A DNA stretch of 5,727 nt from Candidatus Woesearchaeota archaeon (GCA_007117405.1 SKGP01000009.1:1-5727); one strand, 5' to 3'; counted from the stretch's first letter, positions 1-5,583 are shown. Program-made: numbers and translations. The notes: generated from the letters alone by a model not told the origin.

Positions 1-1942
1 CATTAATCGAATCAAGCTTTGGATCAGAATTTTCATAAATATTTTCAATAAAATTAATTTTAGAACTATCAATTAAATCAATAAAGTTAGATTCTTTTAT
101 TTTCTTTAATCCATTCTCAGAAAATTTTAATGAAGATAATTCTATAAATTTTTTTGCCCTTGAAAAAGCAATATAAAAAAGTTTTTTTTCATAAATTATG
201 TGTTCTTCTTTGTTAATATCTAAAGTTTTCTGAAAAAAAGAATTTTCAAATGTAATTGGAAAGATACTCTCATTAAAATAAGGTAAAATTACAAAATCAA
301 ACTCTTGATATTTTAAATTTTCAATATTTCCTAATACTATTTTACTATTTTCATAGTAGTAGGTTTCATTTGATTTTAAATTCATATCTTTTAAAATATT
401 TAAAATGCCACAAAATCTTTTCATATCAATTGATTTATCTAAATCTAAAATATTTTCAGTAAAAGAGGAAAAATTCTTAATTTCAAAAATTAAATTACTA
501 TCTTTTAAAATAACTGCTTTTCTGTAAAAACCAAAATTCAACAATACTTTTTTCAAAATCTCAACAATACTCTTCCCAATTAAATTCATATTGATTAATT
601 CTTCAACTCTAATTAGAAAATTTTCAATATGCCTATTTTCTTCTTCCAAATCAGATAATTTTTCCTTAGTTTTTATTACATTATATATTGAATTTTCCAT
701 CATAGAAGATTTCCTAGATATTTTTTTTAATGTTTCTTCCCTTATTCCTTCCCTTAAAAGAATATTGAAAAGATATGAATTTGAACTATGAGGATTATCA
801 ATAAAATATAATATCTGAAATATATTCTTAATGATGCCAGAATTTACATCAAAAAACTGATTTGAATCAGATTCTACAATTTTTAAATCACAGAAGATAG
901 ACTTTATTTTTTTAACTTCTTCATCTCTTCTGCAAATAATTCCAAGTGATGAATTATCTCTTAGTATTTCCCTAATCTTTTTTTTAATGTAATCTTTTTG
1001 AAAATTTTCATTAGTAAAAGTTATTTTACCTATATTACCCTTTTCTTTTGAATGAACAATTAAATCTTTTTTATCTTCACCAATAATATTAGTTAAAGAT
1101 GAAAAAATATTTTGAGTGTGTCTATAATCATTTTCTAAAATGATTTTAATGTAATCTTTTTTTTTACTTAATAAAATATTCTCTGTTAAATATTCATCTG
1201 AAATTGAAAAGTGCTTTTGATTTATATCTTCAAAAACAGAGATGTTATTTTCAGATAATAAAAATATTATTTTTCTTTCCAAAGGATTTAAATCTTCAAA
1301 ATTGTCCACTAAAAAATATTCAAATCTTAGTCTTAATTTTGATACGATTTCCGAATCTTCATTTAGAAAATTAAAAAGTATGTAATTAATATCTGCAATA
1401 TCTAGCAATCCTTTTTCTAATTTGAATTGTTCATATTTTGAATATATCTTTATGAAATCAGAAAATGGTAGTTGACTCTCAATTTTTACACTGAAAATCT
1501 CTTTTAATCCAATTCCATCATTTTTTAAGTCATTAATTGTAATTGTTATCTCTTCTGCAAGAAAAGAAATGTCTTTTTTTATATTTTTTAAATCAATTTT
1601 CAAATCATTTATTATTTCTGCAATAAATATTTTTTGAAAGTTTAATTCTATAATCTTAATCTGTTTTTTTAAGTTTGGTATTCTATTTGAAAATTCTTCT
1701 ATTAAACTATATGCGAATGAATGAAATGGGATTGGACTAAAGTTATTATCGAATTTTTTTGAGATAGCATCAATTGAATTTTTATTACAAATTGCAATTA
1801 TTTTATCTTTTGAATAACCTTTCTCAATCAGATAATCAATTTTTTTTGCAAAAACAAAACTCTTTCCAGTCCCTGCAAATCCATTTATCAAAATGGGTTT
1901 ATCTAAAGTTTCAATTGCTTTTTTTTGATTATCATCAAGCAT
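1..1942 (-). CDS. UvrD/AddB-like superfamily 1 helicase, C-terminus cut by window edge
   Basis: The minus strand is open without a stop from the ATG at 1942 to base 1, giving 647 residues; an in-frame TAG lies five codons upstream of that ATG. I read it codon by codon and saw no frameshift. Motif I is GFAGTGKS (residues 21-28). Motif II aligns as LVDNFEDLNP (211-220), where the family has VDEFQD. Motif III keeps only a Gln (EDINQ, 238-242). Motif IV is clear: LENDYRHTQNI (269-279, R274). The usual HxAKG of motif V is missing; the stretch at 536-563 ends FNESIFPI and resembles AddB/RecC-type proteins more than UvrD. Motif VI is FYIAFSRAKK (589-598, R595). A DNA translocase role in repair or recombination is expected from the family, but the E-to-N change at N214 removes the usual catalytic glutamate, so ATP hydrolysis may be weak or lost. 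A C-terminal PD-(D/E)XK nuclease domain, common in AddB-like proteins, would lie beyond the edge. It has its own promoter and no obvious link to the Fe-S genes. Confidence 0.87.
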   Translation of the reverse strand, partial: MLDDNQKKAIETLDKPILINGFAGTGKSFVFAKKIDYLIEKGYSKDKIIAICNKNSIDAISKKFDNNFSPIPFHSFAYSLIEEFSNRIPNLKKQIKIIELNFQKIFIAEIINDLKIDLKNIKKDISFLAEEITITINDLKNDGIGLKEIFSVKIESQLPFSDFIKIYSKYEQFKLEKGLLDIADINYILFNFLNEDSEIVSKLRLRFEYFLVDNFEDLNPLERKIIFLLSENNISVFEDINQKHFSISDEYLTENILLSKKKDYIKIILENDYRHTQNIFSSLTNIIGEDKKDLIVHSKEKGNIGKITFTNENFQKDYIKKKIREILRDNSSLGIICRRDEEVKKIKSIFCDLKIVESDSNQFFDVNSGIIKNIFQILYFIDNPHSSNSYLFNILLREGIREETLKKISRKSSMMENSIYNVIKTKEKLSDLEEENRHIENFLIRVEELINMNLIGKSIVEILKKVLLNFGFYRKAVILKDSNLIFEIKNFSSFTENILDLDKSIDMKRFCGILNILKDMNLKSNETYYYENSKIVLGNIENLKYQEFDFVILPYFNESIFPITFENSFFQKTLDINKEEHIIYEKKLFYIAFSRAKKFIELSSLKFSENGLKKIKESNFIDLIDSSKINFIENIYENSDPKLDSIN

Positions 1943-1964
1943 ATAATAGAATATCTAGTATTAA

Positions 1965-1972
1965 TTTATAAA
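1965..1972 (-). promoter_or_regulatory. TATA box of the helicase gene
   Basis: TTTATAAA is centred 26.5 bp upstream of the A of the ATG at 1942. In archaea transcription starts about 25-27 bp downstream of the TATA centre, so the mRNA would be leaderless. The box lies in the 54-bp gap behind the 4Fe-4S ferredoxin, so the helicase is probably transcribed independently. Confidence 0.6.
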
Positions 1973-1980
1973 TATTAATT

Positions 1981-2001
1981 TTTAATTTTTGAAAAATTAA
2001 A
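1981..2001. repeat. 10-bp inverted repeat at the ferredoxin stop codon
   Basis: TTTAATTTTT (1981-1990) and AAAAATTAAA (1992-2001) are perfect reverse complements around a single G, and the ferredoxin stop codon lies within the right arm. On the minus strand the stop is followed by TTTTT. It could assist termination of the ferredoxin transcript, but it is pure A/T apart from the centre and could also be chance in such A+T-rich DNA. Confidence 0.35.
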
Positions 2002-2278
2002 TTATTTTTTCATCTGTACCATCGTCTTTTACTTTATGGACATGTATACAGTTTACAGGGCAAGATTCTGCCGCATCAATATTTGATTCATAGTCTTCTG
2101 TCAAAGGATTTTCATTTGTACCAAGTATCTCTTCTTCACCATTTCCGGTCTTTGTAGCACCATGTATATTAGATTTGCCATCTGATTCCATATACCAATA
2201 CTTGGGACAAACACTTGCACAAGCCGAACATCCAATACAAATATCTCTATCATGAACTATCTTATATTTTTCCGCCAT
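1997..2278 (-). CDS. 4Fe-4S ferredoxin (monocluster type, 93 aa)
   Basis: A small acidic soluble electron carrier. The N-terminal motif CIGCSACASVCP gives C14, C17, C20 and C24, and the C-terminal motif ESCPVNCIHV gives C73 and C77. In monocluster ferredoxins the first three cysteines and the Cys of the final CP motif (C14, C17, C20, C73) bind one [4Fe-4S] cluster. C24 and C77 are then extra and could form a disulfide or sit close to the cluster. The central region (about residues 30-70) is acidic and lacks the second CxxCxxC motif of bicluster ferredoxins. The start at 2278 gives the usual MAEKYKIVHD N-terminus. A separate promoter and a terminator-like element upstream suggest independent transcription from the sufC-iscU pair. 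In such organisms it would serve oxidoreductases and possibly cluster assembly; the exact partner cannot be read from the sequence. Confidence 0.93.
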   Translation of the reverse strand: MAEKYKIVHDRDICIGCSACASVCPKYWYMESDGKSNIHGATKTGNGEEEILGTNENPLTEDYESNIDAAESCPVNCIHVHKVKDDGTDEKII

Positions 2279-2306
2279 TTTCTATAAATAAAGTTAAACT
2301 AATACA

Positions 2307-2314
2307 TTTATAAA
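2307..2314 (-). promoter_or_regulatory. TATA box of the 4Fe-4S ferredoxin gene
   Basis: TTTATAAA is centred 32.5 bp upstream of the ATG at 2278. With standard archaeal spacing this predicts a very short leader of about 5-7 nt, the only gene here not predicted to be strictly leaderless. A weaker TCTATAAA-type match touching the ATG (2280-2287) is too close to act for this gene. Confidence 0.5.
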
Positions 2315-2321
2315 CATTTTG

Positions 2322-2349
2322 AAAAAATAATAATAATAAATATTATTAT
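2322..2349 (-). terminator. Hairpin plus U-tract after iscU
   Basis: Arms 2330-2338 and 2341-2349 are perfect 9-bp reverse complements with a 2-nt centre, starting 4 bp past the iscU stop. On the minus strand they are followed by T6 (2322-2327). The stem is A/T only, so the U-tract is probably the main signal, as is usual in archaea. It would separate the sufC-iscU transcript from the ferredoxin gene. Confidence 0.45.
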
Positions 2350-2353
2350 ATGC

Positions 2354-2701
2354 TTAGATATTTTTAAACATACTTAGTACTAACTCTATGCAATGGGTTT
2401 TACCTTTTGGAAAATTTAACTCAGAAGATATCCTCTCAATATTTACTATATTCCTTATTTCTTCTTTTTCTTTTCCAATTAGAAGCTCACAAATTATCTC
2501 CAAAACAACAGTATTTAAGCCACAACCACTATTTTCATAAAAAGCAGATTCTATTTTATTATTTTCAAGTTTCAAATGGAGTCTATTAAAATCTCCACAT
2601 AAAGGACTTTTACTTTCAAAAACTAAATTGCAATTCTCAATTGGAACATTGTACTTAGGACTATTCAAATGATAAATTATTTTTTTAGTATAATCATCCA
2701 T
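2354..2701 (-). CDS. iscU: IscU/SufU-family Fe-S cluster scaffold protein
   Basis: A scaffold on which a [2Fe-2S] cluster is built from desulfurase-derived sulfur and then transferred. With the ATG at 2701 the protein is 115 aa and its N-terminus (MDDYTKKIIYHLNSPKYN) matches the usual IscU start YxxxVxxHxxxPxN. All three ligand cysteines are present: C35 in PLCGD with D37, C60 in SGCG, and C104 in THC. The C60-C104 spacing is that of IscU, so the roughly 20-residue insertion of zinc-binding Bacillus-type SufU is absent. The LPPVK site that binds the HscA chaperone in bacteria is replaced by FPKGK (97-101), fitting a system without HscA/HscB. A start at 2761 would add 20 Lys-rich residues and overlap sufC by 50 bp; I rejected it because family homology begins at 2701. 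It lies 10 bp after sufC with no Shine-Dalgarno sequence, suggesting coupled translation within one operon. Confidence 0.87.
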   Translation of the reverse strand: MDDYTKKIIYHLNSPKYNVPIENCNLVFESKSPLCGDFNRLHLKLENNKIESAFYENSGCGLNTVVLEIICELLIGKEKEEIRNIVNIERISSELNFPKGKTHCIELVLSMFKNI

Positions 2702-2711
2702 ATTTAAAAAT

Positions 2712-3440
2712 TCAATTGAAACCTTTTTTTTGGATCTCTTCAGCAATTTCTGCAAATCCACTTTTCACTATCTTACCTTTTTTCATAACGTAAACTCTAT
2801 CTGGTTTTATGTAATCTAAAAGTTTACTATAATGAGTTATAATTAATATACCTGTATTTGAAATTTTTCTAACTTTTTCGATACCATTACATACTACTTT
2901 CAATGCATCAACATCAAGTCCTGAATCAATTTCATCAAGTACAGCATACTTTGGTTCAAAAAGCATCATCTGAAGTATTTCAGATCTTTTCTTTTCTCCA
3001 CCAGAGAAACCTGAATTAACAAAACGACTTCTAAATTTTGAGTCCATTTCTAGTATATCCATTTTTTCATTTAATAACTTTGAAAATTCACCTACATTCA
3101 AATCTTTTCCTTTAATTGAATTATAAGAAGTTCTAAGAAAATTCATCATAGTTACACCTGGGATTTCTGCGGGATATTGAAAACTCATGAATATTCCTTT
3201 TTTTGATCTCTCATTTGGCTCAGTACCTGTAATATCTTCATTTTCAACTAAGATGCTTCCTTCTGTTAGTTCATATTTTGGATTTCCCATAATTATATTT
3301 GAAATTGTTGATTTCCCTGCACCATTTGGACCCATAAGAACTACCACTTCACCTCTTGCAATTTCAAGATTAATTTTTTCAATTATTTTTTTATTTTCAA
3401 CATTTGCCGAAACATTTTTTAACTCTAATTTTTCTGTCAT
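2712..3440 (-). CDS. sufC: Fe-S assembly ABC ATPase SufC
   Basis: A 242-aa cytoplasmic ABC ATPase, close to the usual SufC length of about 250. Motifs in order: Walker A GPNGAGKST (37-45), Q-loop Q88 in SFQYP, signature SGFSGGEKKR (143-152), Walker B AVLDE (166-170) with D-loop DSGLD, and H-loop H203. FQYPAEIPGVT and GFSGGEKKRSE are typical of SufC rather than of transporter ATPases. SufC normally binds SufB, and SufD where present, and its ATP-driven dimerisation reshapes that scaffold; neither partner is encoded in this window. The same frame is open to an ATG at 3623, but that extension runs antisense through the 2Fe-2S ferredoxin gene and lacks homology. The ATG at 3440 begins the conserved ABC fold and sits 26.5 bp from the TATA centre, so it is leaderless. 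It is followed 10 bp later by iscU. Confidence 0.95.
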   Translation of the reverse strand: MTEKLELKNVSANVENKKIIEKINLEIARGEVVVLMGPNGAGKSTISNIIMGNPKYELTEGSILVENEDITGTEPNERSKKGIFMSFQYPAEIPGVTMMNFLRTSYNSIKGKDLNVGEFSKLLNEKMDILEMDSKFRSRFVNSGFSGGEKKRSEILQMMLFEPKYAVLDEIDSGLDVDALKVVCNGIEKVRKISNTGILIITHYSKLLDYIKPDRVYVMKKGKIVKSGFAEIAEEIQKKGFN

Positions 3441-3460
3441 AATATTAGAGAAACACCATA

Positions 3461-3472
3461 AATTTATAAATT
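3461..3472. promoter_or_regulatory. Symmetric TATA box shared by sufC and the 2Fe-2S ferredoxin
   Basis: AATTTATAAATT is its own reverse complement. Its centre (3466.5) is 26.5 bp from the ATG of sufC (3440, minus) and also 26.5 bp from the ATG of the ferredoxin (3493, plus). No second TATA-like octamer lies in the 52-bp gap, so one element probably recruits TBP for both directions, with leaderless transcripts both ways. Confidence 0.65.
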
Positions 3473-3485
3473 TAACAATTGTTAA
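3472..3485. promoter_or_regulatory. Palindromic operator candidate, copy 1
   Basis: TTAACAATTGTTAA is a perfect 14-bp palindrome, repeated exactly at the sufS promoter. It touches the shared TATA box, with centre-to-centre distance 12 bp. Relative to sufC it lies upstream, over or beyond the BRE position. Relative to the ferredoxin it lies between TATA and start codon, where a bound protein should block polymerase. A dimeric helix-turn-helix regulator would suit the symmetry; no such gene is visible in this window. Confidence 0.6.
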
Positions 3486-3492
3486 TAATTTT

Positions 3493-3825
3493 ATGACTAC
3501 TAAATTAAAGATATTAGACAAAAATGAAAATATAATTAAAATTGTCAACCTTGAAGAAAAAGATCTTATAACTAGAAGTGGAAGAGAAAAATCAATATTA
3601 GATATAATGCTTGATAATGACATAGATATGTTCTATGGTTGCATGGGGGGTTCCTGTGGAGCCTGTATATGTGATTTAGAAAATGGCGGAGAATTTGTAG
3701 AAAAAGAGAAAATAAGGCCAAAAGTGTATAAGAATGTATCTGAAAAAGAAATTTTAACCTGTATAGCTGGGCTCAAAACACCATTTAAAGATAATTCTGA
3801 AATAGTTGTTAAAAAAAAATTCTAG
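3493..3825 (+). CDS. 2Fe-2S ferredoxin (plant-type fold), probable Fe-S assembly partner
   Basis: A 110-aa soluble [2Fe-2S] electron carrier. The cluster motif is YGCMGGSCGACIC: C50, C55 and C58 (Cx4Cx2C), with the fourth ligand C90 in ILTCIAG. This Cx4Cx2Cx31C pattern is nearer the plant type than the adrenodoxin/Isc-Fdx type (Cx5Cx2C). C60 is an additional, non-ligand cysteine next to the cluster. The frame is open upstream to 3187, but that stretch is antisense to sufC. The ATG at 3493 starts the beta-grasp domain (TTKLKILDKNENI) and has ideal TATA spacing. It is divergent from sufC, sharing its promoter, and convergent with sufS. From this setting I infer that it donates electrons during cluster assembly, as Fdx does in bacterial isc operons; the sequence alone does not prove that. 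The C-terminus ends in a Lys run encoded by A9. Confidence 0.9.
   Translation: MTTKLKILDKNENIIKIVNLEEKDLITRSGREKSILDIMLDNDIDMFYGCMGGSCGACICDLENGGEFVEKEKIRPKVYKNVSEKEILTCIAGLKTPFKDNSEIVVKKKF
3811..3819 (-). terminator. U9 tract after sufS, inside the ferredoxin 3' end
   Basis: Read on the minus strand this is T9, starting 15 nt past the sufS stop. Archaeal RNA polymerase terminates at such U-tracts without a hairpin. On the plus strand the same bases encode the Lys run near the C-terminus of the 2Fe-2S ferredoxin. Confidence 0.45.
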
Positions 3826-3833
3826 ATTAAATA

Positions 3834-5090
3834 TTATTTTAATAGGAATTCACCTTTTTCATAATCTTTTTTTGCATTTTTTAAAGCCAATACTATTTTG
3901 TCAATCTCTTCAAAAGTATTGTAAAAACAAAGACTTATTCTGCTTGTTGAAGGTAATTCTAAAAGAGTATGAAGAGGCATAGCACAATGATGGCCACCTC
4001 TAATTGCAATTCCTTTCATATCAAGTAAAGTGCTCATGTCGTGTGAATGTATCCCATCAATATTAAAAGAGAAAATACAACTCCTATCATTACAGCTATT
4101 TGGACCATATATTTTTAAATCTTTAACTTCTGAAACCTTTCCTAAAAAATACTCACACAACTCCTTTTCTCTTAATTCTATATTATCCATACCTATTTCA
4201 TTTAGATAATCAATTGCAGCACCAAAACCTATTACACCTTCTATATTTGGTGTTCCTGCTTCGAATTTGTAAGGTGACTTATTATATGTAGAACAGGTAA
4301 AACTTACTTCATATATCATATCTCCCCCAAATATTGAAGGTTTTAATTTTTCTAATAAATTTGATTTTCCATATAAAACCCCAACCCCAGTTGGACCAAA
4401 CATTTTGTGAGAAGAAAATGCAATAAAATCACAATCTATTTCTTTTACATCTACTTTCATATGAACAATACTCTGAGCACAATCCAATACAAAATAAGCT
4501 CCGTATTTATGTGCAATAGAACATATTTTTTTTGCAGGGGTGATAGTTCCTAAAACATTTGAAATATGGCTTATTGCAACTATCTTTGTTTTTTGTGTTA
4601 TTATTTTTTCTGCTTCTTTTAAGTCTAATCTAAAATCTTTATTAATAGGTATAAATTTTAAAATTGCACCTCTTTTCTTTGCTAACTCTTGCCAACAAAC
4701 AATATTTGCATGATGTTCCATCTGAGATAAAACTATTTCGTCACCTTCACTTATTTGGTCTTCAATTCCTTTTGCTAATATATTAAAAGATGATGTTGTT
4801 CCATATGTAAAAACTATTTCTTCCTTATTGGAATTTATAAAATTGGCTACTTTAATTCTTACATTTTCATACATATCAGTAGCTCTTTCACTTAGAGTAT
4901 GGATTCCCCTATGAACATTTGAATTGTCATTTTTATAAAAATCACATATTGAGTCTATAACTTTAATTGGTTTCTGAGTTGTTGCTCCATTATCAGAGTA
5001 TATTAATTGATGTCCATTTATTTTCTGGTCTAAGATGGGAAAATCTTTTCTAATATTTTTAAAAAATAAATCTGAATTTTTGTTTTTCAT
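3834..5090 (-). CDS. sufS: Cysteine desulfurase SufS (group II, PLP-dependent)
   Basis: Converts L-cysteine to L-alanine and leaves a persulfide on the active-site Cys, supplying sulfur for Fe-S assembly. It is 418 aa, against about 406 for E. coli SufS. Visible features: N-terminal YSDNGATTQKP (31-41), substrate region NVHRGIHTLSERAT (58-71), GTTSSFN near the PLP phosphate (97-103), EHHAN with H126 stacking on PLP (125-129), DCAQS with D204 and Q206 (203-207), Schiff-base Lys K229 in SSHKMFGPTG, and catalytic C369 in RGGHHCAMPL. The short loop around C369 and the RxGHHCAxPL motif place it in group II (SufS/CsdA), not IscS. Group II enzymes usually need a sulfur acceptor; no SufE is present here, so the IscU-like protein is the obvious acceptor candidate. 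The gene is leaderless, with its TATA centre 25.5 bp upstream, and carries the palindromic operator shared with sufC. Its 3' end faces the 2Fe-2S ferredoxin gene with an 8-bp gap. Confidence 0.96.
   Translation of the reverse strand: MKNKNSDLFFKNIRKDFPILDQKINGHQLIYSDNGATTQKPIKVIDSICDFYKNDNSNVHRGIHTLSERATDMYENVRIKVANFINSNKEEIVFTYGTTSSFNILAKGIEDQISEGDEIVLSQMEHHANIVCWQELAKKRGAILKFIPINKDFRLDLKEAEKIITQKTKIVAISHISNVLGTITPAKKICSIAHKYGAYFVLDCAQSIVHMKVDVKEIDCDFIAFSSHKMFGPTGVGVLYGKSNLLEKLKPSIFGGDMIYEVSFTCSTYNKSPYKFEAGTPNIEGVIGFGAAIDYLNEIGMDNIELREKELCEYFLGKVSEVKDLKIYGPNSCNDRSCIFSFNIDGIHSHDMSTLLDMKGIAIRGGHHCAMPLHTLLELPSTSRISLCFYNTFEEIDKIVLALKNAKKDYEKGEFLLK
3867..3882 (+). terminator. T-tracts after the 2Fe-2S ferredoxin, inside the sufS 3' end
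   Basis: T7 (3867-3873) and T6 (3877-3882) lie about 40-60 bp past the ferredoxin stop on the plus strand, with a T5 at 3855-3859. They are Lys codons of sufS read on the other strand. They could end the ferredoxin mRNA, but T-runs are common in this A+T-rich DNA. Confidence 0.3.
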
Positions 5091-5111
5091 AAAATAAGAA
5101 TTATGTTGAAA

Positions 5112-5119
5112 TTTATAAA
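5112..5119 (-). promoter_or_regulatory. TATA box of sufS
   Basis: TTTATAAA is centred 25.5 bp upstream of the ATG at 5090, predicting a leaderless sufS mRNA. Two further TTTATAAA copies (4834-4841 and near 4933) fall inside the sufS coding region with no start codon at matching distance, so the octamer alone is not diagnostic. Confidence 0.6.
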
Positions 5120-5121
5120 TA

Positions 5122-5135
5122 TTAACAATTGTTAA
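5122..5135. promoter_or_regulatory. Palindromic operator candidate, copy 2
   Basis: An exact second copy of TTAACAATTGTTAA, 13 bp centre-to-centre from the sufS TATA box and upstream of it, over or beyond the BRE position. This matches the geometry of copy 1 relative to sufC, with one extra base in the linker. It lies between sufS and the stop of the upstream gene, with no other gene starting from it, so it should act on sufS. Confidence 0.6.
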
Positions 5136-5141
5136 AAATCA

Positions 5142-5552
5142 CTAATATAACTGAAATTCCCCTAGCCCCATACTAGGACTCATCTCCTCTTCTACATAAG
5201 GAACTAATACTAATGAATTCCCTTCTTCATCTTCAAACACAATATAACCATTTTCAGCTACAAAATTAATTATATTCCATAAAACTTCTTGCTGATTATA
5301 ATTTATATAATTTTGACCAAAAATTGACATATTACCCTCATTATTGTATATGACAACAGCACCTTGTGCGTTGATTTCTTTCATGATTTGGGAAATCATG
5401 TCAGATTTTCCTGCTTCATAATATGCTTGATACTTAACTAATTGGTAATTATTGTAAATATAAAAAATTCCAAAAAGTAATATTATTCCAACTAAAGCAA
5501 AAGTTGCATATTTGTAATAATTGATTTCTTTCTTTTTTTCTTTTTCAGCCAT
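5142..5552 (-). CDS. Unidentified small single-pass membrane protein (136 aa)
   Basis: I do not recognise a family. The N-terminus is charged and Lys-rich (EKEKKKE, residues 3-9), followed by one hydrophobic segment at about 16-33 (ATFALVGIILLFGIFYIY). The positive-inside rule puts the N-terminus in the cytoplasm and the remaining 100 residues outside. There is no signal-peptidase or lipobox motif and no cysteine. The outer part has an Asn/Gln/Tyr-rich middle, then mixed helix and strand character (VLWNIINFVAENGYIVF, NSLVLVPYV) and an acidic, Met-containing tail (EEEMSPSM). The ATG at 5552 is 27.5 bp from a TTTATAAA box, consistent with a leaderless start. It precedes sufS in the same orientation, but sufS has its own promoter, so a shared function with Fe-S assembly is not shown. 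Small anchored proteins of this form, with a variable outer domain, are common in DPANN archaea. Confidence 0.75.
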   Translation of the reverse strand: MAEKEKKKEINYYKYATFALVGIILLFGIFYIYNNYQLVKYQAYYEAGKSDMISQIMKEINAQGAVVIYNNEGNMSIFGQNYINYNQQEVLWNIINFVAENGYIVFEDEEGNSLVLVPYVEEEMSPSMGLGEFQLY

Positions 5553-5575
5553 AAATATTATTAAAAAATAGAATA

Positions 5576-5583
5576 TTTATAAA
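5576..5583 (-). promoter_or_regulatory. TATA box of the membrane protein gene
   Basis: TTTATAAA is centred 27.5 bp upstream of the ATG at 5552. It sits in a larger 16-bp palindrome (AATATTTATAAATATT, 5572-5587), so it could in principle fire both ways, but no gene is visible to the right within the window. Confidence 0.55.

Noticed and set aside
591..791. Open frame of 66 codons on the plus strand
   Set aside because: It is antisense to the helicase reading frame, low-complexity Ser/Phe/Ile-rich, with no promoter at the usual distance and no recognisable motif.
1157..1165. T9 run in the helicase, suspected frameshift site
   Set aside because: The reading frame on both sides is the same and the motifs before and after it are in one frame, so no break is needed.
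1774..1971. Open frame of 65 codons on the plus strand
   Set aside because: It is antisense to the helicase N-terminus including its Walker A motif, and runs into that gene's own promoter.
2407..2589. Open frame of 60 codons on the plus strand
   Set aside because: It is antisense to the iscU gene, which has all its ligand cysteines; no independent support.
2702..2761. Longer start of the IscU-like protein at 2761
   Set aside because: It would overlap sufC by 50 bp and add a Lys-rich stretch with no family match. The conserved IscU N-terminus begins at 2701.
3187..3492. 102-residue N-terminal extension of the 2Fe-2S ferredoxin
   Set aside because: It is antisense to sufC. The ferredoxin domain starts at 3493, where TATA spacing also fits.
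3441..3623. 61-residue N-terminal extension of SufC from an ATG at 3623
   Set aside because: It is antisense to the 2Fe-2S ferredoxin, lacks SufC homology, and is contradicted by the TATA spacing to the ATG at 3440.
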